The position numbers were made by a program, and so were the translations under genes. Of a stretch of DNA of 64,000 nt, positions 33,561 to 46,993 are shown in pieces (the first letter of the stretch is position 1; each line of letters begins with the position of its first letter). Origin of the DNA: Cheilinus undulatus (Eukaryota; Chordata; Actinopteri; Labriformes; Labridae); NCBI RefSeq assembly GCF_018320785.1, contig NC_054884.1, forward strand, positions 18,787,667-18,851,666. The letters are read 5' to 3'. The notes under the pieces were generated by a model. That model saw nothing but the letters and a program-made list of their open reading frames with translations, was not told the origin of the DNA and did not search any database.

Positions 33561-35148
33561 TGAAGGGGAGGTGAGGTTGACAGCAGGATAGGTTACCCCC
33601 ATGGAGTCTACACACTGATGGTGGTGATCATGATTGGGATAAAACGAGGAATGAACTTCTGAGGAGCTTGACCCAAAGGATGGCACGAAGGAGCTGGATC
33701 TGAAAACAGATGAGATGAAATGGAGGTAGCTGGGGTGGAGGTGGGTTTAAATGGTTGCACTGAAACAACAGACTGCAGAGAGGAGGAGAAGAGATTTTGA
33801 AATATGGCAGCGGCAGGATGGTTGGATTACAATTATTACTGTAAAATTACTAGGTAATTAGGGCCAGCTAAAATAAAGTGCTGCAAACATTTTCACAGTT
33901 GATGTCAGTTTTCTTCTTTTTTATGGACAATATTTTCATCTGATTGGATCCTCCACTCAAGTTTGAGTCTGTCCCACTTTGGATCTGGAAAGCAAGAACA
34001 AATGTGTATTTGACAGAGTAAACATTCATTCACATGGGCTTGTGCTGTAACGATGGTTAAATCAGTGTACGTAGCATCCATGTTATAGAGTAAGTAACAG
34101 TACTTCCTTCAAAGTAGCCTCGCTCATAACAGAATCACTGAAGCATATCAGTGAGTTTGAACTCATTTCTACCCTCACAATCTGCTTAAGGACTTTCTTT
34201 TCGGTGGTTAAACAATAGGAATAAAACATTACGAACACCCTGTTCGGTTAAAGTAAAATCAATCATATAAGGATGTTTAATCTTCAAATCCATCTTCGCA
34301 TATGGAGGGTGGAACCCTCCTCTTTTTAACAAACAAAAACATCACACTACATATGAAAAAAAATACAAACTCTAACAGATTGTTACCTTTGCAGCAGAAG
34401 AAAACATACTGGTCAGTCCATCCTCTGTAAAAAACACTCTATAAAGGAAGCTACAGGACAAACACTCCATCCTTATTTGGCTGAGTGCTTCCTCAGAATC
34501 TGAAGGAGCTGTCACTCTGCTCTGACCATTTTCACTCACCTCTGAACAATCCAATCCACACTAAGGATGGTGATGAGCCACTTTGCTCAAGTATTTGCCT
34601 GATTTTCAGTTTGGCTCCTCTCTGTGGCCAAGTCTGTGTAATTCAGTCAACAGTACTCCTGGCCCTCCAAGACTTTGGTCCAGGAACAGCATACATCCTG
34701 CTGTACTCATCTGTGAGAAGAATAAAAATAAAAACACTAATAAAAACACTAGATACATTTCATACAAGTTGTGTAAATCAGTGTGAGAGGATGAAAATAT
34801 GCAAGAGCACAAAAGGGCATCAGTTTCTGCAATTTCTTTGCTTAATCTGATATCTTTTTTTCGATTGTCATAAATCCCACTTTGATCAATCTGAGATAGC
34901 CCTCGGTGTTTTGTCAGGTATTCAGCTGTGTAAATTCAGTTCAGATCAAAATTGTATTTGTCCCCAGGTGGTAATTCATGGCACTTAGAGCAGCAGCATT
35001 ACCACAAGCAAAGAGCAGAAGTCTAACAAAAATAGAAAATTCTTAATAAGAGCTCTATTTTCTGATTGTCTCTCAGAGAGACTTGGTTTTTGCTCTATGC
35101 ATTGTCATCTGTGAGGCCTTTTATAGAGAGATGTGTGCCTGCCATGAT
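33561..35148. other. Intergenic DNA
   Basis: About 33838-33885 repeats the right end of the MITE at 4653-5330 (AGGTAATTAGGGCC, AATAAAGTG). No gene is visible in the rest, and the open frames near 34485-34850 have no conserved features. Confidence 0.4.

Positions 35149-35200
<52 letters not shown>
35149..35200. repeat. (GATA)n microsatellite
   Basis: Thirteen uninterrupted GATA units lie about 230 bp upstream of the presumed tnnt1 TATA box. The array is probably length-polymorphic. Confidence 0.95.
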
Positions 35201-35431
35201 TTTTTCTTTATCTGTCATGTCTCTATCATCTACCACCTGTCTTCATCTCTCTTTTCTACGGTGAGGTCAGCAGCAAACCCTTCACTCATTACCCTGATGG
35301 TCAGACTTCAGCTAATGTTCCCAAAAGCCACAAATAATCCACATAGTCTCTGTCCTTCTCCAAATCATGCCCCACACACACCCACACCCATTTTATTTCA
35401 AGTCACCTCTCTGTCACCCGATAGGACCTCT

Positions 35432-35512
35432 TATATAAGCTCTGTGTCCCCTCTGGTCATTACTTCTCTTTGTTTTCTTCATCACTGATCATCCTTCTCT
35501 GAGGCTGCTCAG
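35432..35512 (+). promoter_or_regulatory. tnnt1: Probable tnnt1 promoter and non-coding first exon
   Basis: A good TATA box (TATATAAG) is preceded by a CACC-rich stretch (about 35367-35392) and an E-box CACCTG (about 35235). It is followed about 80 bp later by a donor-like GCTCAG/gtatgt with GT at 35513. Troponin T genes usually carry a short non-coding exon 1, and the coding exon at 39132 opens with an acceptor. The link is inferred. Confidence 0.5.
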
Positions 35513-38500
35513 GTATGTGCTTTAACTTTTCTAACTTTGTATACCCATACAAGTTGTGTTATATTTATTATGAGTGGTCAACTACAAGAACTTTTTTTTG
35601 AGATATTTGCAGTCTGTTAAATAATCTCAAATGTATCCAAGCTCTTCATGCTTTTCTTTTACAGTTGCTTGTCATGTTTATCTGTTATGATTTCACAGTT
35701 ATGTTTCAGTATTTATCTGGTTTCCTGTAAAGGTTGTACAATTGGGCTTAAATACTGTACTAGTAAAGTCAAGTTTTATAATTTTTTTTTCAACTTTCTT
35801 TAAAACACTCCTGCAAGGAAGTTTGATTTATTTATTTATTTATTTTACTAACACTGCCTCTATTTACCTACAAGAATGAACAAGACAATCGGTGATGTGA
35901 TATATATATATATATAAATTATAAACATGCGGCAAACACTGTTATGGGGTAGGAGTCAGAGGAAATGAGTTACAGGATGCAGCATAAAAAGCCAGTGTTG
36001 ACATTTTCCACTACAAATATCCATGGGACTTCTTGTTAAAAATTAGGCCAACTAGTCAGGCATGTACAAGACAAAATCAGCAAAGAGATAAAAGGAACCA
36101 CACTATCCATAGGGGGCGCCAAAATCAACATTTTACAAAAGTTCTTAACAGGAGCTTTAATGTAGCAACGTCTCCTAATGCTAAAGATTGAAAAATATGG
36201 CTGAATCTTCTGTTAGTATTCAGAACAACAGTGCTTAGATTCTTTTTAACATTTTTGATTGTTTAGCTGTTAAATTTAATGTTTTAATCCATTCTCTGAA
36301 GCCAACCGATTTAAGAATGAAAGAATCCTTGAAAAACTCTTGATACCCCTTGAGAACCAAACAAGCATTCGTTAGCTAGCTCATGATTTAGCAACAAAAC
36401 TGTTTGTATCTCTCTCAGGGAGTTGGAAGGGACACAAACAAAGCTAGGGAGGAGACTTTGATATGTCTTTTGGAAAGATATATCTCCAAATGAATAATTT
36501 CTTACTCTGTGCAAAAACGGAATCTGCTTGCAAGCTTAAATAATGCTAACAGGTTAGCACTGTGCTCATAGCTTCTTTTCATTGCTAACAAAGTAGTTTC
36601 TTATACTTTTCTCACTGAGAAAAATCAAGTACAATCACTTTAAACCATTTAATATCAAAATTAAAAAGATGAATGGCTCAAACTTTGTTAACTAGTGAGC
36701 TAACCTATAAACGTTTCATTGGGCTGTCAGAGGAACTGATAGTAGGACACCAAATCATACTAATGCAAAGTTAAACCACTGAGACACTTAACTTTGTCCT
36801 GTTTAAATGAATATTTTAGACATAGACTACAGTGTTTGCTATCTTTGGGAAAGTCCAGATTTGAATGGGCTAAATAATAATAAAGCTCACTCCTCTCCCC
36901 TTGATCAAAGCCTATTAACATTAGGAATGCTCCATTGTGACGAGTTATTTTGCTTCATTGTGATGAGTTATTTTGGTGGCTCAGTTTGGCCAGAAACATT
37001 CACAGTGAAACGATGTGCTGAATTCCTCTCCCAATCCCTTATCTGCCTTTTGTCTTTGTGCCCATGTTAGCTCAGATCCACTCGCTCATACTCTGAGATC
37101 TTAGCTGCAAGATAACTATATGGATCGGAGAGACTTTGGGGCCTCAGTGCTTGATCTATAATGCTAACAGATTCAAAGAGAGGCATTCTGGGAAGTCTGT
37201 CAATCATTCAAATTGAAGGCATTGTTCTGAAATTTGGTCTTTTGCAAGTGTTTGTCATTCCATCTCAATTTGTCCATTCAAACATATTTTTAACTAATAC
37301 AAACTAATTCCATACCTCCTGTAAGTCACACTGTAATGCATGCATTCTACACTAATGGTTGCTAATGGGGCACTGGACATTTAAATGTCCTTCCAGTTCA
37401 GAGAAACCTAAAGTAGATCAAATGATAATAGAAGACTTGGCTGGTGTTAATAGCAGCCAGACAACCAGCTTAATTTCTCCATCCCACATTCTCTCTTTTA
37501 ATCAAATTAAACATGCAGGATCGACCAGCTGATTGCTCACTCTTATCCTTGTAACAGGACACTGCTCTCGGCCCTCTGGCCTCTTCTATTCCTAGATCAT
37601 TAGCAACAAATGGCCTTCCCCTTGATCTTCCTCTTTGAACAAAGCACTCACCTACAATGAACCAGCAGTGTTTGTCCACTATAGGAATAAAGTAGGATTA
37701 AAAAAAAAAAAACATAAGGAAGGAGGATGTTTGTTTGTTAAACCTCAGTCGCCTGGAATTTCAACAAGTTAATTACTTAAAAGGTCTAAAAATGCACGTG
37801 GCTATCTCATTTTTGGTGTGCTTTGAAGAATATTAGATTTTTAGGACTATAGCTTCGGCTCCATAGTGAACCCAGTGGCCACCAAGGTGGTCTAGCTTTA
37901 GACCATAGATCTCAGACCTTCTTGCAGACTAACACTGTGACACCCTCTCTGTGAAAACATAGTGTTTTAATGCTGGTACAACTTATTTCCGCTTTTAGAC
38001 CTCATTTATTCAACTTTACTCGTAAACAGAGTCTGACTTTAGCAAACGTAGCTAAAGCTAATGTAGTTATGTAACTTTCACAGAAAACATAGCTATGTAG
38101 CTTACATTGCTAATGCTAGCTTTGTTCGTATACTGTGGATACCCATGTGCTTTAGCATTAGCTACATAGCACATGCAGCCAATGGAGTAATGTAAACTAG
38201 GTTGGAGGGTTTTCATGAAGGATGAGCTTTTATTGCTTTGTCTGCTTATTTGGAATTTTTTTAGCATGTATGTCCATTCTGACAGATGCCATCTCTGTCA
38301 TGACAGAAGTGCCGTTTGCTGTTAAAACTTTTTCCCCTTAGATAAGAGAAGGTTTTAAAGCAAACAAACAAACAAAACAAAACGTTAAATGGCCATATCT
38401 AAAGTTAGCTAAAAGAAGCCACCGGTCACTCCAAACAAAATCTAAATTTGGCAGCAAAATTGCACATTTTTTTAAATAGTGCTAATTTGAAGTTAGAAGT

Positions 38501-39131
38501 TTTATGTGCATATTGAAATGTCATCCTCCATTTCGACAAGACTCACCAGTGTGCCAGTGCCTCTCTCTGGTCAATGCTCATGTTTTTACTACATGGGCTT
38601 CAGTCCATGCCTAGCAATATAGCAGAGAGACAGAACAGATTGATCCAGTCAGGAATTTAGATATAGGACTGTATAGGACGTCAAATTTCAAAATACAACA
38701 CCATGTTCAGACTTCTAGTCATATATCCCATCACTGTGCCCACATTATGTCAAAACAGGTGGTAAATTAACTTCAACTAAACCATGGAAACTTGTTGGTA
38801 GCATGTTGTTCTCTTTATTCGTGCATCTTTCGAATGTGAATCCAGCTTCTTGGGATTGTGCCACTCTTTAGAACCAGGTCCATTGGGGCGGTTGGACAGT
38901 GCCTGCAGATGTTGCATGATGCAGATACCATGGTATTGTTAGAGTCAGGTGTTGAAGTTAAAATAAACTTGTCAGTGGGCTTACAGATAAGCTTAACACT
39001 TAAAAGCTCTCCATGGAGTCATCACCCTGATCTGCAGAACTACACTGAGGAAAATAATGAAGGGGGAAGAGTTGTTTGACTGGCACATTAAAAGTAGCTT
39101 TGATTGTTCTCTTTAATGCTTTTCTCTCCAG
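35513..39131 (+). other. Presumed first intron of tnnt1
   Basis: About 36100-36160 is an inverse-oriented end of the MITE seen at 9612 (CAGGAGCTTTAA at 36149-36160). A short TA repeat lies near 35900. No other gene is visible, and no troponin I gene occupies this space. Confidence 0.4.
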
Positions 39132-39138
39132 TGTCACC

Positions 39139-42100
39139 ATGTCTGATCTAGAGGAACATGGGTGAGTTCCTGTGCTAATATTAACGTACTCTTTGTTAAC
39201 AGGTATTTGAGCGTCTGCTCTGACACGTCTAACCTTTTTCAATTCTCTTTTTACTCAGAGTTCATCCGGAGGGTAAGAGCAATCATCCATTTATATGATC
39301 AATCAGAACCTTCATCTTTTCTTTAAACCTCATCTCTATCACTGTAGTCTCTCCGGAGGAGGATGAGGAGCAGGGGGAAGGAGGTGAGTCTGAAACACTG
39401 AGCAGGCTCGTTTAATTAATCTCTTCTTTGAAACAGTACATTCAAAGACAATCTGAGTAAAAGTCCATCATAACCATAGGATGGTCGACCAACCTTGAAT
39501 TTCTTTGTCTGTTTTGACTTTTACATCTTACCTTTAACTAACCCTTGTTCACATTTTTGTGTCTATTCTGGCTGTTGGGCTGAAGAAGAACGCCCAAAAT
39601 ACAAGTAAGACAACAAAGTAGTAGTAAAAATAAAAGTATTCTCAAATTTTACAAGGAAATTAAAGACATGAGGGAAATTGTATGAATTAGAAACTACAAA
39701 AACAAACTTTGCTTTTGCATCCCTGCATGTTTTCTTACAGGCCACTGGTCACGCAGCTTGCTGCCCCTAAAATCCCAGAGGGGGAGAGGGTGGATTTTGA
39801 TGTATGTACCTTCAAAATGTTAGTCAGTGGAACATTTATGCACCAAAAACAGAATTAAATCATCTTGATCTGTATATCCTCTGCTTCCTGTCAGGATATC
39901 CACAGAAAGAGGATGGAGAAGGACCTTCTAGAGCTGCAGACTCTGATTGATGTCCACTTTGAGCAGAGAAAAAAGGAGGAAGAAGAGCTGATTGGACTCA
40001 AAGAAAGGATTGTAAAGTCTTTTCCTGTTTTTTTTTCTCCAGCTTTTCCATGAATTTGCATTTAAAGTTATTAAAAAGTCTTTAATTAAAGACTAGTTGG
40101 GATCTCTTTCCTTTTAGGAGAGTCGCCGAGCAGAACGAGCAGAGCAGCAGCGTGTGAGAGCTGAAAAAGAGCGGGACAGACAGACACGGATTGCTGTAAT
40201 TAGTATTGCATTACATACATTGTCTAATCCAGGAAATCATAATATAGTGACCCTGCAAACCCTCAAGTAAAAGAAACTGCATTAATTAACTGAAGTTGAC
40301 TTCTGTAGGAGGAGAGACAGAGAAAAGAGGACGAGGAGGCCAAAAAGAGAGCAGATGATGAGGCAAAGAAGAAAAAAGTGCTCTCCAACATGGGAGCTCA
40401 CTTTGGAGGGTTCTTAGCCAAGGTCAGAGAGATACTTCTGGACACATACAGCTGGCATTGAGAGTGAATATATCCTCATATAATGTTCCATAGAAAGAAA
40501 GGGATTTGTGTTCATTTTTCCTACAGGTGGAGCAGAGACGAGGCAAAAAGCAAACTGCGAGGGAAATCAAGAAGAAGACTTTGTCAGAGAGACGCAAGCC
40601 ACTAGCCATTGAGAACCTGCGGGAAGACGGCCTGAGGTCAGTTCAAGGACAGCATGCAGTGTTGCATGGTTTACCAAGATTTCAGTACTCTTTTGGTACA
40701 TTTTATCCAAATTGGTACAGTCCTACATTCAGGCATTCAGTGCTATTCGTAGGTCAAATAAGTGAGCTAGGTATGCACAGTGTCACAGGGATATAAATAG
40801 CTCCAGCTATTCATTCAGTTACAGTAAAGAGAAAAGCAGGTTCCCTACCAACAATAACAACAGCAAGTCTGCTGGCAAACCAATGAACCTGATGCTAAAG
40901 GTGCAGAGAGAACTGCTGTGCTGTGGCAATTCTTCTGCTTGTTATGAGTGTCCAAGGATTTGTAGCATTGAAACTCATGTAGGTCTACGCACTCAGACTA
41001 AACACTGGATAGTTAACGATGTTTGGATACATGACTGGTGGTGGCAATTCAGTCCTGAGCTACTAACTTATATGTATTCATCCCATGCATTTAACTTCAT
41101 TTTTCCTGGTAGTGTGTACAATTTTTTCTTATTTTTCCATTTCCTCTCTTTAAAATCATTAAAATTCAAACATTTTCCCCAAATAGCAAGGATGAAAAGT
41201 GCCAGGTAACTACATTAAACATCCAAGGCAATTCTTTAAATATGGTTCCCACTGGGTTGCGGCTGGCTTAGAGGTTGCGTCGCACCCCGTGTACAAAGGT
41301 GGCTGGGTTCAAGTCCAGCCTGTGCCTGCCTTCTGACATGTTTCTCCCCCACTCTCTCATCCCTGTGCCCAACTCTATCCACTCCTCTCTGAATAAAGCT
41401 ATAAAAAGCTCAAAAATATCTTCAAAAAAAGGCACCAACCCTCATGTCATCTCCACATCCTTATGGACAAACCAGTGCTCTGAGTGAATACAATATCCTG
41501 GATGAATAAAAAAAAAAAAAAAAAGTGCTTTGGTTGCTGGAGCAATGTTTTCCTGAAAATGTCTGCAGAATCTATTTTATTCATAGAATAACACCTGAGC
41601 ATTGGTCACTGCAGGCCTACAGAACATATTTTACATTATAAACATTTGTTTTGATAATTTGTTTTAAAAATAATATCAGTTAATAACAAATTACATTAAT
41701 AAAACTAAAATTAAACTAAATTCTGTTAATCTCATAGTTTTGCATCAGCACAGTTTTTTTGACCAAATATGGAAAACCAACTATATGCATTTAGATAAAA
41801 AAAATTCCCAAGTAAAATGAAACAAACATGAAATGACTAAAACTTGATTTTAGAGTTATATTTACACTCAAGGTTGTCGATAAATTGTCATATACAAAGT
41901 GCGGCCATAATCATTTCAGTATTATGCACAGACATACTAATCTTAGTATCAGTATCTAAGTTAAAATTTTGGCATCATGACATTATTTATATGCAGCAAA
42001 TACATCTGGACAATGTGCTTTAAAAGATCCAGTGCCTTCATCTTAAACTATTAATGCTGATGTGTTCAGAGAACGAGCCAAGGAGATGTGGGAGTGGATC

Positions 42101-42621
42101 TACCAGCTGGAGTCAGAGAAATTCGACCTGACCGAGAAGATGAGGAGGCAGAAGTATGAGGTGAGTCATTAAGCTGGGATATAAAGAATAAAAGTTTTTT
42201 TAAAAATGGCTAATTAGTGACATCAGATTGTGCTCATTTTTCAGATCAACGTCCTCCTGAACAGAATCCAACATGCTCAGAAATTGTGAGTCAGACTGCC
42301 TGTCTGAATCTAATATGACATGACTCCTACGCCAGCAGGAGAGGAAGAGCATTGTAGGGAGCCACTTTGCATTATTTTATGCAAAAATAACACATGGATA
42401 AAAAGAAATTGGAAACTAAGTGCTCCTAACTATTTAAAACGTGGGACAGGGGATGCAGCCATCTAAAATACAGAGAAGAATAGTAATAGAGCGTTTGCAT
42501 TTTTTGCTAACTCAGTTTTATTTGGTGTTTGAACTGTGACAGATCATAATCTACTTTTTTTTTGTTTCGATGCAGCAAAAAGGGCCATGGGAAGGGGAAG
42601 GTTGGAGGTCGCTGGAAGTAA
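39139..42621 (+). CDS. tnnt1: Troponin T, slow skeletal type
   Basis: Troponin T anchors the troponin complex to tropomyosin on the thin filament. Coding exons: 39139-39161 (exon begins 39132), 39259-39272, 39348-39383, 39586-39604, 39741-39801, 39895-40011, 40118-40195, 40309-40422, 40527-40636, 42070-42160, 42245-42285, 42576-42621, giving 249 residues. The first four coding exons are tiny and encode an acidic hypervariable N-terminus ([20 protein letters not shown]). The tropomyosin-binding core ([35 protein letters not shown]) follows. The troponin C/I-binding coiled coil ([29 protein letters not shown]) and the basic tail [10 protein letters not shown] complete it. Compared with human TNNT1 the match is close throughout. 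TNNT1 rather than TNNT2 or TNNT3 rests on adjacency to dnaaf3 and syt5. Poly(A) signals lie at 42721 and 42753. Confidence 0.92.
41247..41430 (+). mobile_element. tRNA-derived SINE, full-length plus-strand copy
   Basis: It lies in a tnnt1 intron. A-box-like TGGCTTAGAGG (41264-41274) and B-box GGTTCAAGTCC (41306-41316) form an internal pol III promoter. The body (TTCTGACATGTTTCTCCCCC, CTCTATCCACT) and the tail AAAAAGCTCAAAAATATCTTC-like end match the copy at 2741. Confidence 0.75.
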
Positions 42622-42720
42622 ACACCCAAAAGAAGCACAAAAAAATTCAAAAAGATAGCTGACTAGTTTTAATACAAGATTGCAGCAATTTTTGCAGTGC
42701 TAATCCCTCAAGTTTCAACA

Positions 42721-42758
42721 AATAAAAATGATTTTGTGTGGCAATTTCAGTCAATAAA
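42721..42758 (+). promoter_or_regulatory. tnnt1: tnnt1 poly(A) signals
   Basis: There are two AATAAA hexamers, at 42721-42726 and 42753-42758, 100-130 bp after the tnnt1 stop. The second is followed by a GTTTGT-type downstream element. Confidence 0.7.
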
Positions 42759-42880
42759 AGGTTTGTACTACACTCGTTCTTATCAACTGTATGTAATTTT
42801 ATTTGGCAATACAATATGTTTTAAGAATTCAAACATGAAAAAATCCCTGCTAAAATTACACTGAATTAAAATCAGGCATC

Positions 42881-42886
42881 TTTATT
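42881..42886 (-). promoter_or_regulatory. dnaaf3: dnaaf3 poly(A) signal overlapping the stop codon
   Basis: On the minus strand the last codons read AAG AAA TAA A, so the TAA stop lies inside AATAAA. No other hexamer is close, which would give a 3' UTR of only about 15-25 nt. Confidence 0.55.
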
Positions 42887-45800
42887 TCTTCTGTGGTGTG
42901 AAAACTGCATGAATGTCATCACTCTTCCTCTCCTGCCAAGGCTCAAATTCAGCCTCCAAGGCGATGCTGGTCACTGTCTCTGCAAAGCCGACTTCTTGCT
43001 CTTTGTTTAGATCCAGAATGTACCTGAGACACAAATGCAACTCCAATTTCATTCACCACTCTTACAGCTATTATCAAGTGTGTCTCATTGAAATCATACA
43101 TGGGATTTGTAGTAGACAAACAAAAAAAATCAAGCAAATGAATTGCACAGCTCAGTTACTATACTCCTAGTGACTGTACCATCACTATGGTAACAAGCCC
43201 TGTTACTATAAAAACCCTCACTTGGCCAACTCCACGACAAGCACAGCGTCTGGTGCTGCAATCTGTCTCACCGATGGGCCCAATTGGTGCACGCAGCTTT
43301 ACATAGGGGGAAACAAAAACACAGAAATGAAACATGATCACATCAGCGGTCTGCAGCCAAGGTGACAGGAAACATGAGCTTTTAATTTGGTAAGATTATG
43401 TTTCAAGGGTTACCTTGCAGAGAAGTAAATGACATTGAAAAAATGTGAATATTTTTGTTTTTGGTGCAGTTTCTGAAGTGAGTCCAAAGGCAGGAACGTC
43501 ACAGAGATCCCTTTTAGATGCATCAAGTCTGAAGAAGATATCAGATTATTAATCACCCTCTGACATGTTTATTAAAACACACTAAATATACAAATTATGC
43601 AATATAAACTAATGTCAATTTCATGTTCACCTGAGCCTTTTCCCTGTGACTTCAGCAGCTTTTGTCCTTACATAAGCTGCTATTTCTGGAGTCACAGGCC
43701 TGTTAAATTTAATAACCATTTACCATTAATAGTGACAGATTTTCGGTCTGTCTGAGTGGATGGCTCCTCTGCCTCGCTGTCTGACTGAGAAGAAGTGGGG
43801 CAGCCCCGTCTGCTGGACAGCGACTGGAACATTGCAGTAATGTTTGCAAAGGAGATATCCTGGGCTGTCTGTGAAGGGAGAAACATGAACATTTCTTAGT
43901 TAGCACATTTTCTGAATGATATATTGTGCATTCCAAAAGTATTCAGACAAGCTTCACTTTTTCAATTGTGCAGCCTGATGCTACAGTTGTTGAGTTGTTG
44001 CTACAGCCTTGTGTGTTTTTGAATGTCATGCAACAAGCTTTGCACACATAAATATATAAAATAAAATTAAAATAAATGAATACATAAAATTTTAAAAAGG
44101 GTAAACATATAAGTGGAAAAAAGAATGGATAATAATGATGATATTAAGAATTAAATAATTAAAATTAAATTACAAAAGGAAAGTAAAATACATAAAAAAG
44201 ACATAGTCATGATGATACATAAATTAAAAGAATGTATAGCTTAAAAAAATTATAAAATTGCACTTATAAAAGGTACACCAATTCTAATGGTAAAATACAG
44301 TAGTTAAAGATAAATGTAAAAATGTAAAAATATAAATAAAATTAAATACACGAATGCATACAAGACCAATATGGGCCATCTAAAGTGATGTCTTTTGCAA
44401 TCAAAGTTAAAGTTGCAGTGATCCATTTATACGAAAAAGAAAACTATCATTGCTGCATATTTTACTTTTGTGTGTTGCCCATTTTGTGTTTTCAGCAGGT
44501 CTTGGTCATCAGTTTCAATGCCAAAGGAGAGGTAAGGACTGGACACAACGTCTCCCCAGTAGCCCCTGACAGCCACTCTTTCCCCTTTCTGTCCAAAAAT
44601 AAACAAATCAACAAACAAAATAAGCTTTAATCATTCATATTCTCTTACTGTGAGGAAAAAAAAAGCACATACCTGACTGAACACTCTTGAGGAAAGCAAA
44701 CTCGGATTGGTTATTTGGTAGACACCTTCCCTCATTTCAAACGCCAAACCTCGTTCCCTCCATCGTACGTATTGTTGTTTGTTGATGACACCACACTACA
44801 GAGAATAAGTGTAGGAAAAAAAAGATTCCATCCATGTTAAAAAGTGGCAGATCTTTATTGACAAACAGGATGTTATATTAAATATTCACAATGTACCTTT
44901 TTCTCATGCAGTTTCATTGTCAGATCCCAATCAAAGCAGCCTTTTTTGGAGTCATAACGGGACCCAAGGTGCTGCCTGACTCGATAATCCCAGGCTCTGG
45001 ACATTATGATGGGAGCAGAAGACTGAGGCTGGATCCATGACTTGAATATTCTGTCCAGCTCATCTCTCTCCTTGAACTGTAAAAACATTGAGTATGAAGT
45101 TAGTCAAGTTGAAAATCCAAAGGAAGTCAATCAAAAGAACCAATGGAAACAAAAAGAATCAGCATAGTTAAGTTTAACACATTATTTTACCTTGAGAAGA
45201 GTTATGTTCAGACATGGGTGCGCTTCTTTCTCCAAAGTCTCAGTAGCACAAAGAGTAAGCTGTGAAGCAGCACACTTTAAAGTCTCTTCTGTCTGACTGC
45301 GGATCTCACTGTTTCCAAACATGTCGAGGAAAACCTCTGTCTTCTCTGAAATCATAAAAATGTGGTACAATGACAGGATAATAGGACATATTTAGCTTTC
45401 TTAATGTGTTTGCTAAGCAAAAATGAAATGAAAATGTTCACAAAATCCCAATCACCATTATTCCCCATGCTCTCTGGAGGCATCAGTGCTAGGTAGAGGA
45501 GCAGCAGCTGTCTAGCAACCACTTCCATGCTGTTTTCTAGCACCCACACCTGCAGCAGAGCAGAGTGAAGGCAATGCTATTTAACAATATGGTGGGGAAT
45601 TTTACTACAAATTGACTACAAATTTCCCAGGCTTACATGAAAGCTTTCAGTTCCCTGCAAACCAGCAATGGTCTTCAAAATATGTCGTGGATCTCCACTG
45701 CCAACCAGTAAAACATTGGCTTTACCCTCATGTCTCACAGGGCCTAAGCAGAGAAAGGAAACATACAGTCGGACATTTTAACACAACATACAAAAGCTCT

Positions 45801-46680
45801 AGCTCAGCTCTTAAGAAAACACAGCTCTGGATTGGTTTATGAGCATGTGTTTTGGCTGTGTGTCGGCCAGTTGTTGGGGCTCTTCATTCAGTAAAAAATG
45901 GTATAACTGATTTCAAAATGTACTCAAAAAGTACAAGTACCCCCCAAAAAACAGTAATCTGAGTAAATGTAATTAGTAACTTTCCACCCCTGAAAGTATC
46001 CCATAAAAAGTACCCCCAAAGTGTTTCAAATATTCACCAAATGTTTCAGTAAAACTTTGTCACACAGCCTAAACAAACAATAAAAAACAGCCCCAAAAAA
46101 TCATGTTAACTCCTTGAAATTACAAAGCAAATTTCCCCAAAAATTTCAAATCAGATTCCCAAACACTAACAAATGCATACTCCAAAATACAATACCATAA
46201 AAATGATAGAAATTCCCCCAAACATCCAAAAAAAAAAAATCCCTTAAGTTTTCCCAAATGTCAATAAAACTACTAAAGATTCCAAAGCAAATTCCCATAA
46301 AAATCAGAATGCAAATCCCAAAATTACTTGAAAATTCCTGAAATTTTCAAAGCAAATATTCACCCTAAGCTTCCAGTGAAACTGTCCAGAATATACATAC
46401 ACAAAATGTATATGCTTGAAATTTCCAGGTTAAACTTTAATGGACATTCTGGACAATTATCTCAAAATTCCTAGTAGAAGATGTTTCAATATTGCAGGAA
46501 AGCCAAGATTTAATATCCCCATATATAGGTTTAAGGAGGTTAATAACTCTTTAAAATCTTGAGCACGTGAGCACACTCATGCAGCTGCAGGTTCTCACCG
46601 GTTCGGAGCAGGTCGCGCGCAGGACTGAATCCCCACCAACTGATGCAGCCCGCACCTTCGGACGCCCGTCCAGCACTCAT
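42882..46680 (-). CDS. dnaaf3: Dynein axonemal assembly factor 3
   Basis: DNAAF3 is a cytoplasmic factor needed to preassemble ciliary outer and inner dynein arms. Minus-strand exons in order: 46680-46599, 45743-45637, 45549-45456, 45345-45191, 45076-44897, 44795-44673, 44588-44466, 43868-43724, 43528-43414, 43296-43222, 43023-42882, giving 446 residues. Landmarks shared with human DNAAF3 are SWWGFSPARDL, VLENSMEVVARQLLL, DYRVRQHLGSRYDSKKG, DWDLTMKLHEKK, RVAVRGYWGDVVSSPYLSFG and VTFLPLDSLQKLHQK. Human DNAAF3 is about 541 residues; the fish protein is shorter mainly at the C-terminus and in the low-complexity linker encoded by 43868-43724. A 5' non-coding exon is likely (donor at 46993, acceptor at 46694). 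All joins keep frame. Confidence 0.92.
43925..44345. mobile_element. Tc1-like terminal fragment followed by AT-rich low complexity
   Basis: ATTCCAAAAGTATTCAGACA, TTCACTTTTTCAATTGTGCA and GCCTGATGCTACAG resemble a fish Tc1-type transposon end. The rest (about 44040-44345) is AAT/ATA low-complexity DNA. It sits in a dnaaf3 intron. Confidence 0.4.
45925..45992. mobile_element. Solo end of the hAT-like element family
   Basis: Blocks ACTCAAAAAGTACAAGTACC and GTAATTAGTAACTTTCCACC, closed by CCTG, match the terminal repeat of the element at 13595-15145. It lies in dnaaf3 intron 1. The following 46000-46470 is a C/A-rich, weakly repetitive tract. Confidence 0.45.
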
Positions 46681-46993
46681 CCTTTAAAGTGACCTAAAGA
46701 AATAAAAACCAAGCTGTGGACTTAACTGTAAGTTGTTCACATTGTGAATCAAGTAGTATTGTTGATTTTAAAGCTCGACAGAGTGTTAGTTGGCACACTG
46801 CTCGAGGAAAATAGCTTACTTTAGCTGCGTACGAACGTTAGTTAATGCTAGCACGGTTATGGGTTACAATTTATCTACAGCAAGCTTACCGAATGAAGTT
46901 GATATTCAGAGGCACAGACTTGCTACTATCCTCAGCCTGGGTTTAAAACCTAAAATTAAGTTTACCAAAACAAATGTGATGCAAAATACTCAC

